DNA of 64,000 nt from Rhizobium leucaenae USDA 9039 (lineage in GTDB: Bacteria; Pseudomonadota; Alphaproteobacteria; Rhizobiales; Rhizobiaceae), in NCBI RefSeq assembly GCF_000426285.1, contig NZ_AUFB01000007.1, positions 62,001 through 126,000 of the forward strand, written 5' to 3'. The notes under the pieces are model-generated. The model ran no database searches and was not told where the DNA came from. It saw nothing but the letters and a program-made list of their open reading frames with translations. Position numbers and translations under genes: made by a program. This document shows, piece after piece, positions 17,258 through 25,304 of this stretch (the stretch's first letter is position 1; each line of letters opens with the position of its first letter).

Positions 17258-18347
17258 GACGCAACACTCCCTCGTTGGCCTCGGAAACAAGCGCGTTTCC
17301 GGTCGCAGAGTCAAAGATCGTCAGGTTTCTGGAATCAAAATCCAGACCGATCAGATCGTCGACGCGTGCGGATTGGTTGGACGGTGTACGGGCCTTGATT
17401 TCGCCATGCGGCGTATCGATCGTGACGATTTGCGTCGTGCCGAGATATTCGACGGCCACAACCCGGCCCCGGTAAATTGAATCGTCATTAAACCTGATGT
17501 GCTCAGGCCTGACGCCGAGCGCCAGTTTGCCTAGACGTTCATCACGAGATTCCGGCACCTTGACCCTGTGCCCTGAGAGGCTCACGAAGTTGCTGCCTGC
17601 CGTGACCGAACCCTCGAATTCCAGGAAATTCATCGGCGGCGAGCCGATGAACTTTGCGACGAATTTCGTTGCCGGCCAATCGTAGATCTGCTGGGGCTTG
17701 CCGAACTGTTCGACAACCCCATGGTTCATCACCACAATCTTATCGCCCATCTGCATGGCTTCCAACTGGTCATGGGTCACATAGACCGTGGTGGCGCCCA
17801 TGCGATCATGCAAAGCCCGCAACTCTTCCGCCATGTGCTCGCGGAACTCGGCGTCGAGAGCGCCCAAAGGCTCGTCCATGAAGAAGGCTTTTGGATTGCG
17901 CACGATGGCGCGGCCAAGCGCGACACGCTGCCGGTCGCCACCGGAGAGGCCACCAACCGGTTTGTCGAGGATGTTTTCGATCCTCAGGATCTTTGCGACT
18001 TCCGCCACCCGCATCGCGACCTCCGCCTTTCTCATGCCCTGGCTGACCAGCGGATAGGAAATGTTCTTGCGGACGTTCATGTGCGGATAAAGAGCGAACA
18101 TCTGGAAGACGAAGGCGATGTCGCGCTCGCTCGCCCTCTTCATACCCACCTCTTCGCCACCGATGTAGATTTCACCGCTGGTTGGAAGCTCGAGACCGGC
18201 CATCATCCGGAGCGTCGTCGTCTTGCCGCATCCGGACGGTCCGAGAAGCATGAAGAATTCGCCATCTTCAACGGTGAAGGTCGAGGATTTGACCGCATTG
18301 AAAGCCCCAAAATCCTTGCGCACATTCTGAATTCTGATCTGTGCCAT
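17250..18347 (-). CDS. Carbohydrate/polyol ABC transporter ATP-binding protein 1
   Basis: A 365-residue MalK-type ATPase: Walker A LLGPSGCGKTTTLRMMAG near residue 35-50, signature LSGGDRQR, Walker B FFMDEPLGALDAEFR and a C-terminal TOBE/OB region with LGVRPEHIRF. In the signature the usual Gln/Glu after LSGG is Asp. The gene lies 3 nt after a small membrane-protein gene and overlaps the second ATPase gene. Confidence 0.88.
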   Translation of the reverse strand: MAQIRIQNVRKDFGAFNAVKSSTFTVEDGEFFMLLGPSGCGKTTTLRMMAGLELPTSGEIYIGGEEVGMKRASERDIAFVFQMFALYPHMNVRKNISYPLVSQGMRKAEVAMRVAEVAKILRIENILDKPVGGLSGGDRQRVALGRAIVRNPKAFFMDEPLGALDAEFREHMAEELRALHDRMGATTVYVTHDQLEAMQMGDKIVVMNHGVVEQFGKPQQIYDWPATKFVAKFIGSPPMNFLEFEGSVTAGSNFVSLSGHRVKVPESRDERLGKLALGVRPEHIRFNDDSIYRGRVVAVEYLGTTQIVTIDTPHGEIKARTPSNQSARVDDLIGLDFDSRNLTIFDSATGNALVSEANEGVLRHG

Positions 18348-18350
18348 GGT

Positions 18351-18539
18351 TCACTCCGGAAAGTGGCTGACGATGATGAACATGACCGTTCCGACCAGCG
18401 TCACGAGGAAAGAGTAGGAGTAGAGCGATAGCGACAGGGGCTGCATCAGCATGACGACGCCGAGCGCGATCAGGACTGACGCCAGCATTTCCCATGCGTC
18501 GCGGCGCAAGCGGAATAGGCGATTGAGAAAGGTCGTCAT
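18351..18539 (-). CDS. Small two-helix membrane protein inside the ABC operon, 62 residues
   Basis: A tiny protein with a basic N-terminus (MTTFLNRLFRLRRDAWEM) and two hydrophobic segments (about 19-34 and 42-58). It overlaps the upstream permease gene by 4 nt (ATGA) and ends 3 nt before the ATPase gene, so it is translationally coupled and very likely real. Glycerol-type transporters also carry a small membrane protein (DUF2160), but this sequence is shorter and does not match that family as I know it. It may be an accessory subunit. Confidence 0.7.
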   Translation of the reverse strand: MTTFLNRLFRLRRDAWEMLASVLIALGVVMLMQPLSLSLYSYSFLVTLVGTVMFIIVSHFPE

Positions 18540-19477
18540 TTGCGTACCGCTCCGAAGGTAATGCCGCGCAGGAGATGTTTACGAAGCAGGATCGTGAAGA
18601 CCATGACCGGAACCAGGAAGATGGTTGCACCTGCGGCGACGGCTGGCCAGTCCTGGCCGCTGACCCCGATGATCGTCGGAATGAACGGCGGCGCCGTCTG
18701 CGCATTGCCCGATGTGAGCAGCACCGCAAAAGCATATTCGTTCCAGGCGAAGATCAGGCAGAAGATCGCCGTCGATGCGATGCCGGTGACGGCTTGCGGC
18801 AGTACGACCTTGTAGAAAGCCTGGAAGCGCGTGTAGCCGTCGATCAACGCAGCCTCCTCGTATTCGATCGGGATTTCATCGATGAAACCCTTGAGCAGCC
18901 ACACCGAGAGAGACAGGTTGACGGCGGTGTAGAGCAGGATCATGCCGGCATGCGTATCGCTGAGGCCGAGCGATCGGAACATCAGGAAGATCGGGATCGC
19001 GACGGCAATCGGCGGCATCATGCGGGTTGAAAGAATGAAGAACAGCAGGTCATCCTTCAGCGGCACCTTGAAGCGCGAGAAGGCATAAGCCGCTGCTGTA
19101 CCGAGCACGATGCATAGGACCGTCGAGCCGAAACCGATGATGACGGAATTGTAGAACCGCTCTGCAAAGCGCGAGGCGCCGGTAATGATCACCCCGTCCT
19201 TGCGCACCAGCTTGTCATACCATGTCGTAGGCTCGCCGAGTGCCTCGAGCTGATCTTCCGGCACACGGGTACGGGTGGTGAAGAGATTGACGTATCCCTC
19301 CACCGTCGGCTGGAAAACTAGCTTCGGCGGATAGGCAATCGCGTCGGCCGGCGATTTGAAGCCGGTCGCGATGATCCACAACAGCGGAAGAAGCGTGATG
19401 ACGGAATAGAGGACGACCAGAATACCGGCAAACCACTTCTGACGCCCGGACGGCTCGGTTACGGAATAGCTGCTCAT
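18536..19477 (-). CDS. Carbohydrate/polyol ABC transporter permease (MalG type)
   Basis: A 313-residue MalG/CUT1-type permease with six predicted helices and the coupling motif EYEEAALIDGYTRFQAFYKV. The start at 19477 (MSSYSVTEPS) overlaps the stop of the first permease by 4 nt (ATGA); a longer open frame upstream is only the shadow of that gene. A periplasmic loop of about 70 residues follows helix 1. Confidence 0.88.
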   Translation of the reverse strand: MSSYSVTEPSGRQKWFAGILVVLYSVITLLPLLWIIATGFKSPADAIAYPPKLVFQPTVEGYVNLFTTRTRVPEDQLEALGEPTTWYDKLVRKDGVIITGASRFAERFYNSVIIGFGSTVLCIVLGTAAAYAFSRFKVPLKDDLLFFILSTRMMPPIAVAIPIFLMFRSLGLSDTHAGMILLYTAVNLSLSVWLLKGFIDEIPIEYEEAALIDGYTRFQAFYKVVLPQAVTGIASTAIFCLIFAWNEYAFAVLLTSGNAQTAPPFIPTIIGVSGQDWPAVAAGATIFLVPVMVFTILLRKHLLRGITFGAVRK

Positions 19478-20421
19478 CGTTGTTTCACCTTGTTCAGAGC
19501 TTTGACGTAGATCGACGCGAGGCCGAAGACGGTGACGAAAAGAATGACCGCATAGGCGGATGCATAGCCGGTGCGCCATTGCTCGAAAGCGGCGCGCTTC
19601 AGGTTGATCGACGTCAGTTCGGTGATCGATCCCGGACCGCCACCGGTCAGTTGCACCACCAGGTCGAACATCTTGAAATTCTCGATGCCGCGGAAGAGGA
19701 CGGCCAGCATCAGGAACGGTAGCACCATCGGGATGGTAATAGTCCAGAATTGCCGCCACTTGCTCGCGCGGTCACATTCGGCCGCCTCGTAGATGCTGTT
19801 TGGAATGGAACGCAGTCCCGCAAGGCAAATCAGCATTACGAAGGGCGTCCACATCCAGGTGTCCACGATGACGATCGCCCACGGCGCCAGCGAGGTGCTC
19901 GCGATCATTGAGAAGCTGGAGGGATCTTGCCCCGTCAGGAAGCCGACCACATAGTTGAAGAGACCGATTTGCGGCTGGTACAGGAAGGTCCAGAAATTGC
20001 CGACAACCGCGGGGCTCAGCATCATCGGAAGGACGATGATCGTCGTCCAAAGGTCGTTGCCGCGAAACTTCTTGTTGATCAGATAGGCGAGCGAAAAGCC
20101 GATCAGAACCTGCAGGACGATAGTCCAGATCAGGAAATGCGCGGTGGCCTGCATGCTCTGCCAGATATCGCTATCGGTTAGGATGTTCAGGTAGTTCCGC
20201 AAACCCACAAACTCAATTGGCGCGTTAGGTCGGTTCACCCGGAAGTTCGTAAAACTGAGCCGGATCGTCCAGATCAATGGAAAGATGTTGATGGCAAGCA
20301 GCAACACGATCGACGGCGCTACGAAGAGCCAGGCTATGGCGCGATCAGATAGGCCCCTGACACGGGTCGCGATTGCAGGCGGAGTCGCACTGGCTATGCG
20401 ATCGATCGGTGAGTGGAGCAT
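19474..20421 (-). CDS. Carbohydrate/polyol ABC transporter permease (MalF type)
   Basis: A 315-residue CUT1-type permease with an N-terminal cytoplasmic tail, helices from residue 30 (AWLFVAPSIVLLLAINIFPL) and the EAA loop IYEAAECDRASKWRQFW. It pairs with the MalG-type subunit encoded downstream. A 101-nt gap with a GC-rich hairpin separates it from the binding-protein gene. Confidence 0.88.
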   Translation of the reverse strand: MLHSPIDRIASATPPAIATRVRGLSDRAIAWLFVAPSIVLLLAINIFPLIWTIRLSFTNFRVNRPNAPIEFVGLRNYLNILTDSDIWQSMQATAHFLIWTIVLQVLIGFSLAYLINKKFRGNDLWTTIIVLPMMLSPAVVGNFWTFLYQPQIGLFNYVVGFLTGQDPSSFSMIASTSLAPWAIVIVDTWMWTPFVMLICLAGLRSIPNSIYEAAECDRASKWRQFWTITIPMVLPFLMLAVLFRGIENFKMFDLVVQLTGGGPGSITELTSINLKRAAFEQWRTGYASAYAVILFVTVFGLASIYVKALNKVKQR

Positions 20422-20455
20422 GTCCGTCTCCTTGGTATGAAGATAATAATAGGCG

Positions 20456-20483
20456 GGGCCGGCTTGGTCCGCGCAGCCGGCCC
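20456..20483 (-). promoter_or_regulatory. Intercistronic hairpin after the binding-protein gene
   Basis: GGGCCGGC and GCCGGCCC form a perfect 8-bp stem with a 12-nt loop in the gap between the binding-protein and permease genes. Such structures commonly stabilise the upstream message so that the binding protein is made in excess. No T-run follows, so it is more likely a processing/stability element than a terminator. Confidence 0.5.
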
Positions 20484-20522
20484 TGCGCGACGCTCACTGC
20501 TGGGAGGAAGCGGATGTCAGCG

Positions 20523-21857
20523 TCAGTATTTTCCGTCGTCCTGGAAGACGCCCTTCCAATCCTTCACGAGGCCGTCGAGCGCGTTTTTCGCGCTACCCTG
20601 GTTTGCGACCACATAGTCGTGGAAGCGTTTCTGGGATGCCTGCAGGAGAGATGCGTAGGACGGTTCGGCCCAGAAATCTTCCACGATTGCCATGGAATCG
20701 AGGAACGGCTTGGCGTAGGGCTGACTGGAGGCAAAGCTCGGGTCGTCGACGACCGCCTTCAACGCTGAATAACCGCCAAGCTTCCACCATTTCTGCTGGA
20801 TCTCGGGCTGGCCGAACCATTTGATATACTCAAGCGCTTCCGTCTTCTTGTCAGAGGTGGCCACCACGGAAATACCCTGCCCCCCAAGCTGGGCGAACTG
20901 TGCACCATTTGGGCCGGCTGGATTAGGGAAGTAACCAGTCTTGTTGCCACCGACGTTCGCGTCGGCGTTGATGCCCGGCCAGGTGAAGGTGAAGTTCATC
21001 TGCAGGGCGACCTGGCCGGATTTGTAGGCATCGACGTCTTCGGTCATGTAGGCGTCGGAATGGCCGGGCGGCGTGCAGCAATCGTAGAGCTGCTTGTATT
21101 TTTCGAGACCCGCGACTGCTCCGGCCGAGTTCACGAAACCCTCGAGATCATAGGGCTTCTTCGGATTCTGGTACTGGAAACCGTAGCTATAGAGTGCATT
21201 CATCGCACCCATGGTGATGCCTTCGGAACCGCGCTCCGTGTAGATTGCCGCGCCGTAGACTTTCTTGCCGTCGATTTCGCGCCCCTGGAAGAACGCGGCG
21301 ATGTCGACCAGTTCGTCCCAATTCTTCGGAACGGCGAGATCACGGCCAAACTTCTTCTTGAACTCGGCCTGAATTTCTGGGCGTGAGAACCAGTCCTTGC
21401 GATAGGTCCATCCGACGACATCCGCGAATGCCGGCATTGCCCAATAGTTCGGCGTGTTCTTCGGCCACTCGGCGTATCCGACCACGGTCGCCGGGATGAA
21501 GTCGTCCATCTTGATTCCTTCTTTGTCGAAGAAATCGTTGAGCTTCACGTATTGCCCGTTTTCCGCCGCGCCGCCGATCCACTGGCTGTCGCCGATCAGC
21601 AGGTCGCAGAGCTTGCCGCTGGAATTCAATTCGTTGAGCATGCGGTCTGCGAAGTTCGGCCACGGCACGAATTCGTAATGCATCTTGTTGCCGGTCTTCT
21701 TCTCGAAATCCTTGCTAAGCTCCACGAGCGCATTGGCGGGATCCCAGGCTGCCCAGCACAGGGTAAGGTCTGCGGCCTGCGCATGCGAAGCCGTACCTGC
21801 AGACACAGCGATATACATCCCGGCAGCGAGTGCCGAGTTCATCAATAGAGACTTCAT
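20523..21857 (-). CDS. Extracellular solute-binding protein (family 1) of the polyol/carbohydrate ABC transporter
   Basis: A 444-residue secreted protein with a signal peptide (MKSLLMNSALAAGMYIAV...ASHAQA) and a family 1 binding fold (LVELSKDFEKKTGNKMHYEF, GGQGISVVATSDKKTEALEY). The start at 21857 has GGGAGG upstream. It is the first gene of the operon, divergent from the LacI gene. The substrate is not readable from sequence; the kinase at the end of the operon points to a three- or four-carbon polyol or ketose. Confidence 0.87.
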   Translation of the reverse strand: MKSLLMNSALAAGMYIAVSAGTASHAQAADLTLCWAAWDPANALVELSKDFEKKTGNKMHYEFVPWPNFADRMLNELNSSGKLCDLLIGDSQWIGGAAENGQYVKLNDFFDKEGIKMDDFIPATVVGYAEWPKNTPNYWAMPAFADVVGWTYRKDWFSRPEIQAEFKKKFGRDLAVPKNWDELVDIAAFFQGREIDGKKVYGAAIYTERGSEGITMGAMNALYSYGFQYQNPKKPYDLEGFVNSAGAVAGLEKYKQLYDCCTPPGHSDAYMTEDVDAYKSGQVALQMNFTFTWPGINADANVGGNKTGYFPNPAGPNGAQFAQLGGQGISVVATSDKKTEALEYIKWFGQPEIQQKWWKLGGYSALKAVVDDPSFASSQPYAKPFLDSMAIVEDFWAEPSYASLLQASQKRFHDYVVANQGSAKNALDGLVKDWKGVFQDDGKY

Positions 21858-22009
21858 AACTGGGATCCTCCCGTTGAACCTCTCGACCTCCATCGAGAGG
21901 GTAAATGAAAGCGTTGCGGCAAGGGCGTTGCGAAACGCATTCCCCTGCCGGTTTCTCCGACTTCCTTTTCAGTTTCTGGCCACCGAGGCCGTCACAACAA
22001 ATTAATAAC

Positions 22010-22025
22010 TGAGGTGCGGACCTCA
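22010..22025. promoter_or_regulatory. LacI-family operator 1
   Basis: TGAGGTGCGGACCTCA is a 16-bp near-perfect palindrome in the divergent region between the binding-protein and LacI genes, 63 nt before the LacI start. The same core recurs at 22039-22056 and 23179-23192. Confidence 0.75.
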
Positions 22026-22038
22026 ATGCAAGCAAATT

Positions 22039-22056
22039 TTGAGGTCCGCACATCAA
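22039..22056. promoter_or_regulatory. LacI-family operator 2
   Basis: TTGAGGTCCGCACATCAA repeats the GAGGT-CCGC-A(C)(A)TC core of operator 1, with one arm imperfect. Its centre is about 30 bp (three helical turns) from the centre of operator 1, which would allow cooperative binding on one face of the DNA. Confidence 0.7.
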
Positions 22057-22087
22057 TTCTTGCATTTTTCAATTTTTTGGAGGAAAT

Positions 22088-23140
22088 GTGGCTGACTTAA
22101 AATCGATTGGAGCCTACATGCGGCCAACAGCAAAAGACCTCGCGGAAGCGGCCGGCGTCAGCCTCGCGACCGTGGATCGCGTCCTGAACGACCGTCCGAA
22201 TGTGAGCAAGAAAGCGGTTCGCAGCGTCCACGAAGCCATTGAACGCATTGGCTTTATTCGCAATCCCGCTGCCGTCAGCCTGGCACGCAATAAAAGCTAC
22301 CGCTTCAGGTTTGTCCTGCCCAAGTCTGGAGATCTTTATCTGCGCGAGCTTTTACGGCGAGTGGAGGATTTGGGGGCAGTCCTCAAGGGCGACCTAACGG
22401 ATATCGACTATGTTCAAATCCCGACGGAAGACGCGCATGGCGTTGCAAAGTACCTCGCCGGAATAAGCGAGGACGAAGTCGACGGCGTAGCCCTCATGGC
22501 GCCTGAGTCGCCTCAAGTGCGCGATGCCTTGGCGCGGCTTCTCGAAAGAGACATCAAGGTCGTGCAATTTCTATCGGGTCAGGAAAAGCTCCCAGCGGCC
22601 GATTTCGTTGGCGTGGACAACTTCGCGGCGGGGGCGACCGCCGGAAAGCTGATAGGCACCTTTGTCTGCCGGGCGCCGGGCAAGGTGATGGTTGTCGCGG
22701 ACACGATGCAATCACTCGATAGCATTCAGCGCAGGCATGGCTTTGATACGATCATCAATGAGCGATTTCCGTATCTTAGGTCTCTTCCATCCATAGAGAC
22801 GCATGCTGACGAAAAGCGCGCAAACCAGATCATCGCCCGCGTCCTTGAAAACAACAAGGACATCATTGGCGTCTACGTATTGAGCTCCGAAGCGCGCATG
22901 CCGTTGGCGGCAACGGCGGCTAACATTGATCTCGTCAATCTCTCGGTGGTCGTCCATGAGCGTACCCCTTTCAGCGAAGAAGCGTTGCGCGACGGCCGCA
23001 TAGATGCCGTTATCGCCCAGGATCCCGGTCACGCCGTACGCAGCGCGATCCGCATCATGCGGGCCCGTGCGGACTCCCGCGAGCCGCTCGCCGAACAGGA
23101 GCGCATCAGGATCGAGGTTCTTCTCAAGGAGAATCTTTAG
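22088..23140 (+). CDS. LacI family transcriptional regulator
   Basis: A 350-residue repressor. The helix-turn-helix (TAKDLAEAAGVSLATVDRVL) and hinge helix (NPAAVSLARNK) occupy about residues 13-70, followed by a periplasmic-binding-protein-like sensor domain. It starts with GTG preceded by TTGGAGGA. It diverges from the ABC operon across an interval containing two matching palindromes, so it very likely represses that operon and itself until the substrate or its phosphate is present. Confidence 0.9.
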   Translation: MADLKSIGAYMRPTAKDLAEAAGVSLATVDRVLNDRPNVSKKAVRSVHEAIERIGFIRNPAAVSLARNKSYRFRFVLPKSGDLYLRELLRRVEDLGAVLKGDLTDIDYVQIPTEDAHGVAKYLAGISEDEVDGVALMAPESPQVRDALARLLERDIKVVQFLSGQEKLPAADFVGVDNFAAGATAGKLIGTFVCRAPGKVMVVADTMQSLDSIQRRHGFDTIINERFPYLRSLPSIETHADEKRANQIIARVLENNKDIIGVYVLSSEARMPLAATAANIDLVNLSVVVHERTPFSEEALRDGRIDAVIAQDPGHAVRSAIRIMRARADSREPLAEQERIRIEVLLKENL

Positions 23141-23178
23141 ATACCGTTAGCCCTGCACGCGGAAATTCCCTTGCCGTC

Positions 23179-23192
23179 GAGGTGCGCACCTC
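23179..23192. promoter_or_regulatory. LacI-family operator 3 (downstream of the regulator gene)
   Basis: GAGGTGCGCACCTC is a perfect 14-bp palindrome with the same core as operators 1 and 2, lying 38 nt after the LacI stop codon and more than 1.1 kb from the promoter region. No gene starts here, so it may act as an auxiliary site for looping, or mark a lost target gene. Confidence 0.65.
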
Positions 23193-23267
23193 AACCGGCA
23201 GCTACGGGTTGGCCTGCAGCCTTCTCGAACTGACTGGGAACCAATTGCGAGGCTGTCGGGTTGAAAA

Positions 23268-23816
23268 TCAGAACGTCGGCGGCGTGCAGGCGCTGATCAC
23301 TTCGCAAGGCACGGCACCGACACACCGGAACCGATGAGGACGTCGGCTCTCGAAGTAGTAGGCATCACCCGGACCAAGGATCCGCCGCTCGTCGTCCACC
23401 GTGACTTCGAGCCTTCCGGAAAGGACGATGCCGCTCTCCTCCCCTTCGTGCACGAGCGGAACCTTTCCGGTATCGGATCCCGGCTGATAGACCTCCTTCA
23501 GCATCTGCAGGCTGCGCCCGAACATGCTCTCACCCACCTGGCGATAGGAGATGCCTCCCTTCCCGATCTCGACCAGTTCCTCGGCTGCGTAGAACGCCTT
23601 CTTCGGCGTTTCGGGCTCAAGGGCGAAGAACTCCGCCAGCCCGACCGGGATGCCATCGAGAATGCGCTTCAGCGCGCCGACGGATGGATTCGAGCTGTTG
23701 GATTCAATGAGCGAGATTGTCGAGTTCGGTACACCCGTCTTCTTGGCGAGTTCTCGCTGGGACAGGTTGTGAGCGGTTCGCACGTACCGGAGTCGGCTTC
23801 CGATGTCGAAGGTCAT
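23268..23816 (-). CDS. Cupin-domain XRE family regulator (PuuR-like)
   Basis: A 182-residue protein with an N-terminal XRE helix-turn-helix (LRYVRTAHNLSQRELAKKTG, then STISLIESNSSNPS) and a C-terminal cupin (about 105-175, HEGEESGIVLSGRLEVTVDD...GDAYYFESRRPHRF). This design is typical of PuuR-like regulators of amine and amino-acid catabolism. It diverges from the transaminase gene and probably controls it. Confidence 0.87.
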   Translation of the reverse strand: MTFDIGSRLRYVRTAHNLSQRELAKKTGVPNSTISLIESNSSNPSVGALKRILDGIPVGLAEFFALEPETPKKAFYAAEELVEIGKGGISYRQVGESMFGRSLQMLKEVYQPGSDTGKVPLVHEGEESGIVLSGRLEVTVDDERRILGPGDAYYFESRRPHRFRCVGAVPCEVISACTPPTF

Positions 23817-23955
23817 GGCGGCTGTTGGTGTTGTTCAAGATAGCTAAAACCATAGACGAGATTTTCACGATTTCAACGAGTTAATAAAGTGCAGAAAAGG
23901 ACTTGTTTGATCTTGGAAAATACCGGAAGTCTCATCCAGATTTATGGAGGACACG

Positions 23956-25290
23956 ATGGACCAGATCCCGATGAAGAACGAACCCGCACTCGACAATTTC
24001 TGGATGCCGTTCACGGCGAATCGCCAGTTCAAGTCGGCTCCTCGCCTGCTCGCATCCGCCGAGGGCATGTACTACACCGACGTCGACGGGAATCGCGTTC
24101 TCGATGGCACGGCTGGTCTCTGGTGCTGCAACGCAGGACATGGCCGCAAGAAAATTTCCCAGGCGGTCGAGCGCCAGCTCTCGACCATGGATTACGCTCC
24201 GACCTTCCAGATGGGCCATCCCATCGCCTTCGACTTCGCCGCAAAGCTGGCTAAGATCGCTCCGGGCGGTCCCGATGCCAAGCTCGACCGGGTCTTCTAC
24301 ACCGGGTCCGGTTCCGAGTCCGTCGACACCGCACTTAAGATCGCTATCGCCTACCAGCGTGCAATCGGACAGGGCACCCGCACACGCATCATCGGCCGCG
24401 AGAAGGGCTATCATGGCGTCGGCTTCGGCGGCATCTCCGTCGGCGGCCTGGTCAACAATCGCCGCGTATTCCCGCAGATCCCTGCCGACCACATGCGCCA
24501 TACTCTCGACATCGAGCGCAATGCGTTCTCCAAGGGCCTGCCGCAGCACGGTGTCGAGCTTGCCGACGATCTCGAACGGCTCGTTCAGCTTCATGGTGCC
24601 GAAACGATTGCCGCCGTCATCGTCGAACCGATGTCCGGGTCGGCTGGCGTCGTCCTGCCGCCCAAGGGTTATCTGGAGAAGCTGCGCGCCACGGCCGACA
24701 AATATGGCATCCTGCTGATCTTCGACGAAGTCATCACGGGCTTCGGACGTCTCGGCACTCCGTTCGCGAGCGATTATTTCGGCGTCGTTCCCGACCTCGT
24801 GACGACGGCGAAAGGGCTCACCAATGGCACCATTCCGATGGGCGCGGTCTTCGCCAGCCGGAAGGTCTACGACGGCCTGATGGTCGGCCCAGAGAACGCG
24901 ATCGAGCTGTTCCACGGCTATACCTACTCTGGCCATCCCGTTGCGTGCGCCGCGGGCATCGCCACACTCGAGATCTATGAGGAGGAAGGGCTTCTCACCC
25001 GTGCCGCGGAAGTCGCCGATCATTGGCAGGAAGCGCTCCACTCGCTGAAGGGCCATCCGCACGTGGTCGATATCCGCAATCTCGGTCTAGTCGGCGCAAT
25101 CGAACTCGCGCCCCGTGACGGAGCACCCGGCACGCGCGCCTACGACGTCTTCGTGGATTGCTTCAACAAGGGTCTGCTCATCCGTGTGACCGGAGACATC
25201 ATCGCATTGTCGCCGCCGCTCATCGTGGAGAAGAGCGAAATCGACCTGATCGTTTCCAGGATCGGCGACGCCCTGAAGCGGGCTGCCTGA
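23956..25290 (+). CDS. Omega-amino acid:pyruvate aminotransferase (class III)
   Basis: A 444-residue PLP enzyme. The start at 23956 is chosen because GGAGG lies 5 nt upstream, inside an alternative in-frame ATG at 23944. Features are DNFWMPFTANRQFK at the N-terminus, YTGSGSESVDTALKIA for cofactor phosphate, DEVITGFGR with the cofactor Asp, and the Schiff-base Lys286 in TTAKGLTNG. These match beta-alanine/omega-amino acid:pyruvate aminotransferases, which pass an amino group to pyruvate to give L-alanine. The alanine racemase and D-amino acid dehydrogenase genes nearby could then recycle the alanine. Confidence 0.88.
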   Translation: MDQIPMKNEPALDNFWMPFTANRQFKSAPRLLASAEGMYYTDVDGNRVLDGTAGLWCCNAGHGRKKISQAVERQLSTMDYAPTFQMGHPIAFDFAAKLAKIAPGGPDAKLDRVFYTGSGSESVDTALKIAIAYQRAIGQGTRTRIIGREKGYHGVGFGGISVGGLVNNRRVFPQIPADHMRHTLDIERNAFSKGLPQHGVELADDLERLVQLHGAETIAAVIVEPMSGSAGVVLPPKGYLEKLRATADKYGILLIFDEVITGFGRLGTPFASDYFGVVPDLVTTAKGLTNGTIPMGAVFASRKVYDGLMVGPENAIELFHGYTYSGHPVACAAGIATLEIYEEEGLLTRAAEVADHWQEALHSLKGHPHVVDIRNLGLVGAIELAPRDGAPGTRAYDVFVDCFNKGLLIRVTGDIIALSPPLIVEKSEIDLIVSRIGDALKRAA

Positions 25291-25304
25291 GGCTGAGGGA
25301 TGAG

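Noticed and set aside
14571..21857. Identity with the glycerol operon glpDSTPQUV
   Set aside because: There is no glycerol-3-phosphate dehydrogenase gene, the small membrane protein does not look like the DUF2160 subunit, the gene order differs and the regulator is LacI type. The glp symbols were therefore not used.
23932..25062. 376-codon minus-strand open frame opposite the transaminase gene
   Set aside because: It is the antisense shadow of a well-supported gene in GC-rich DNA and shows no family sequence. The same applies to long antisense frames at 15198-16247, 26978-28069, 5462-6319 and 9863-11119.
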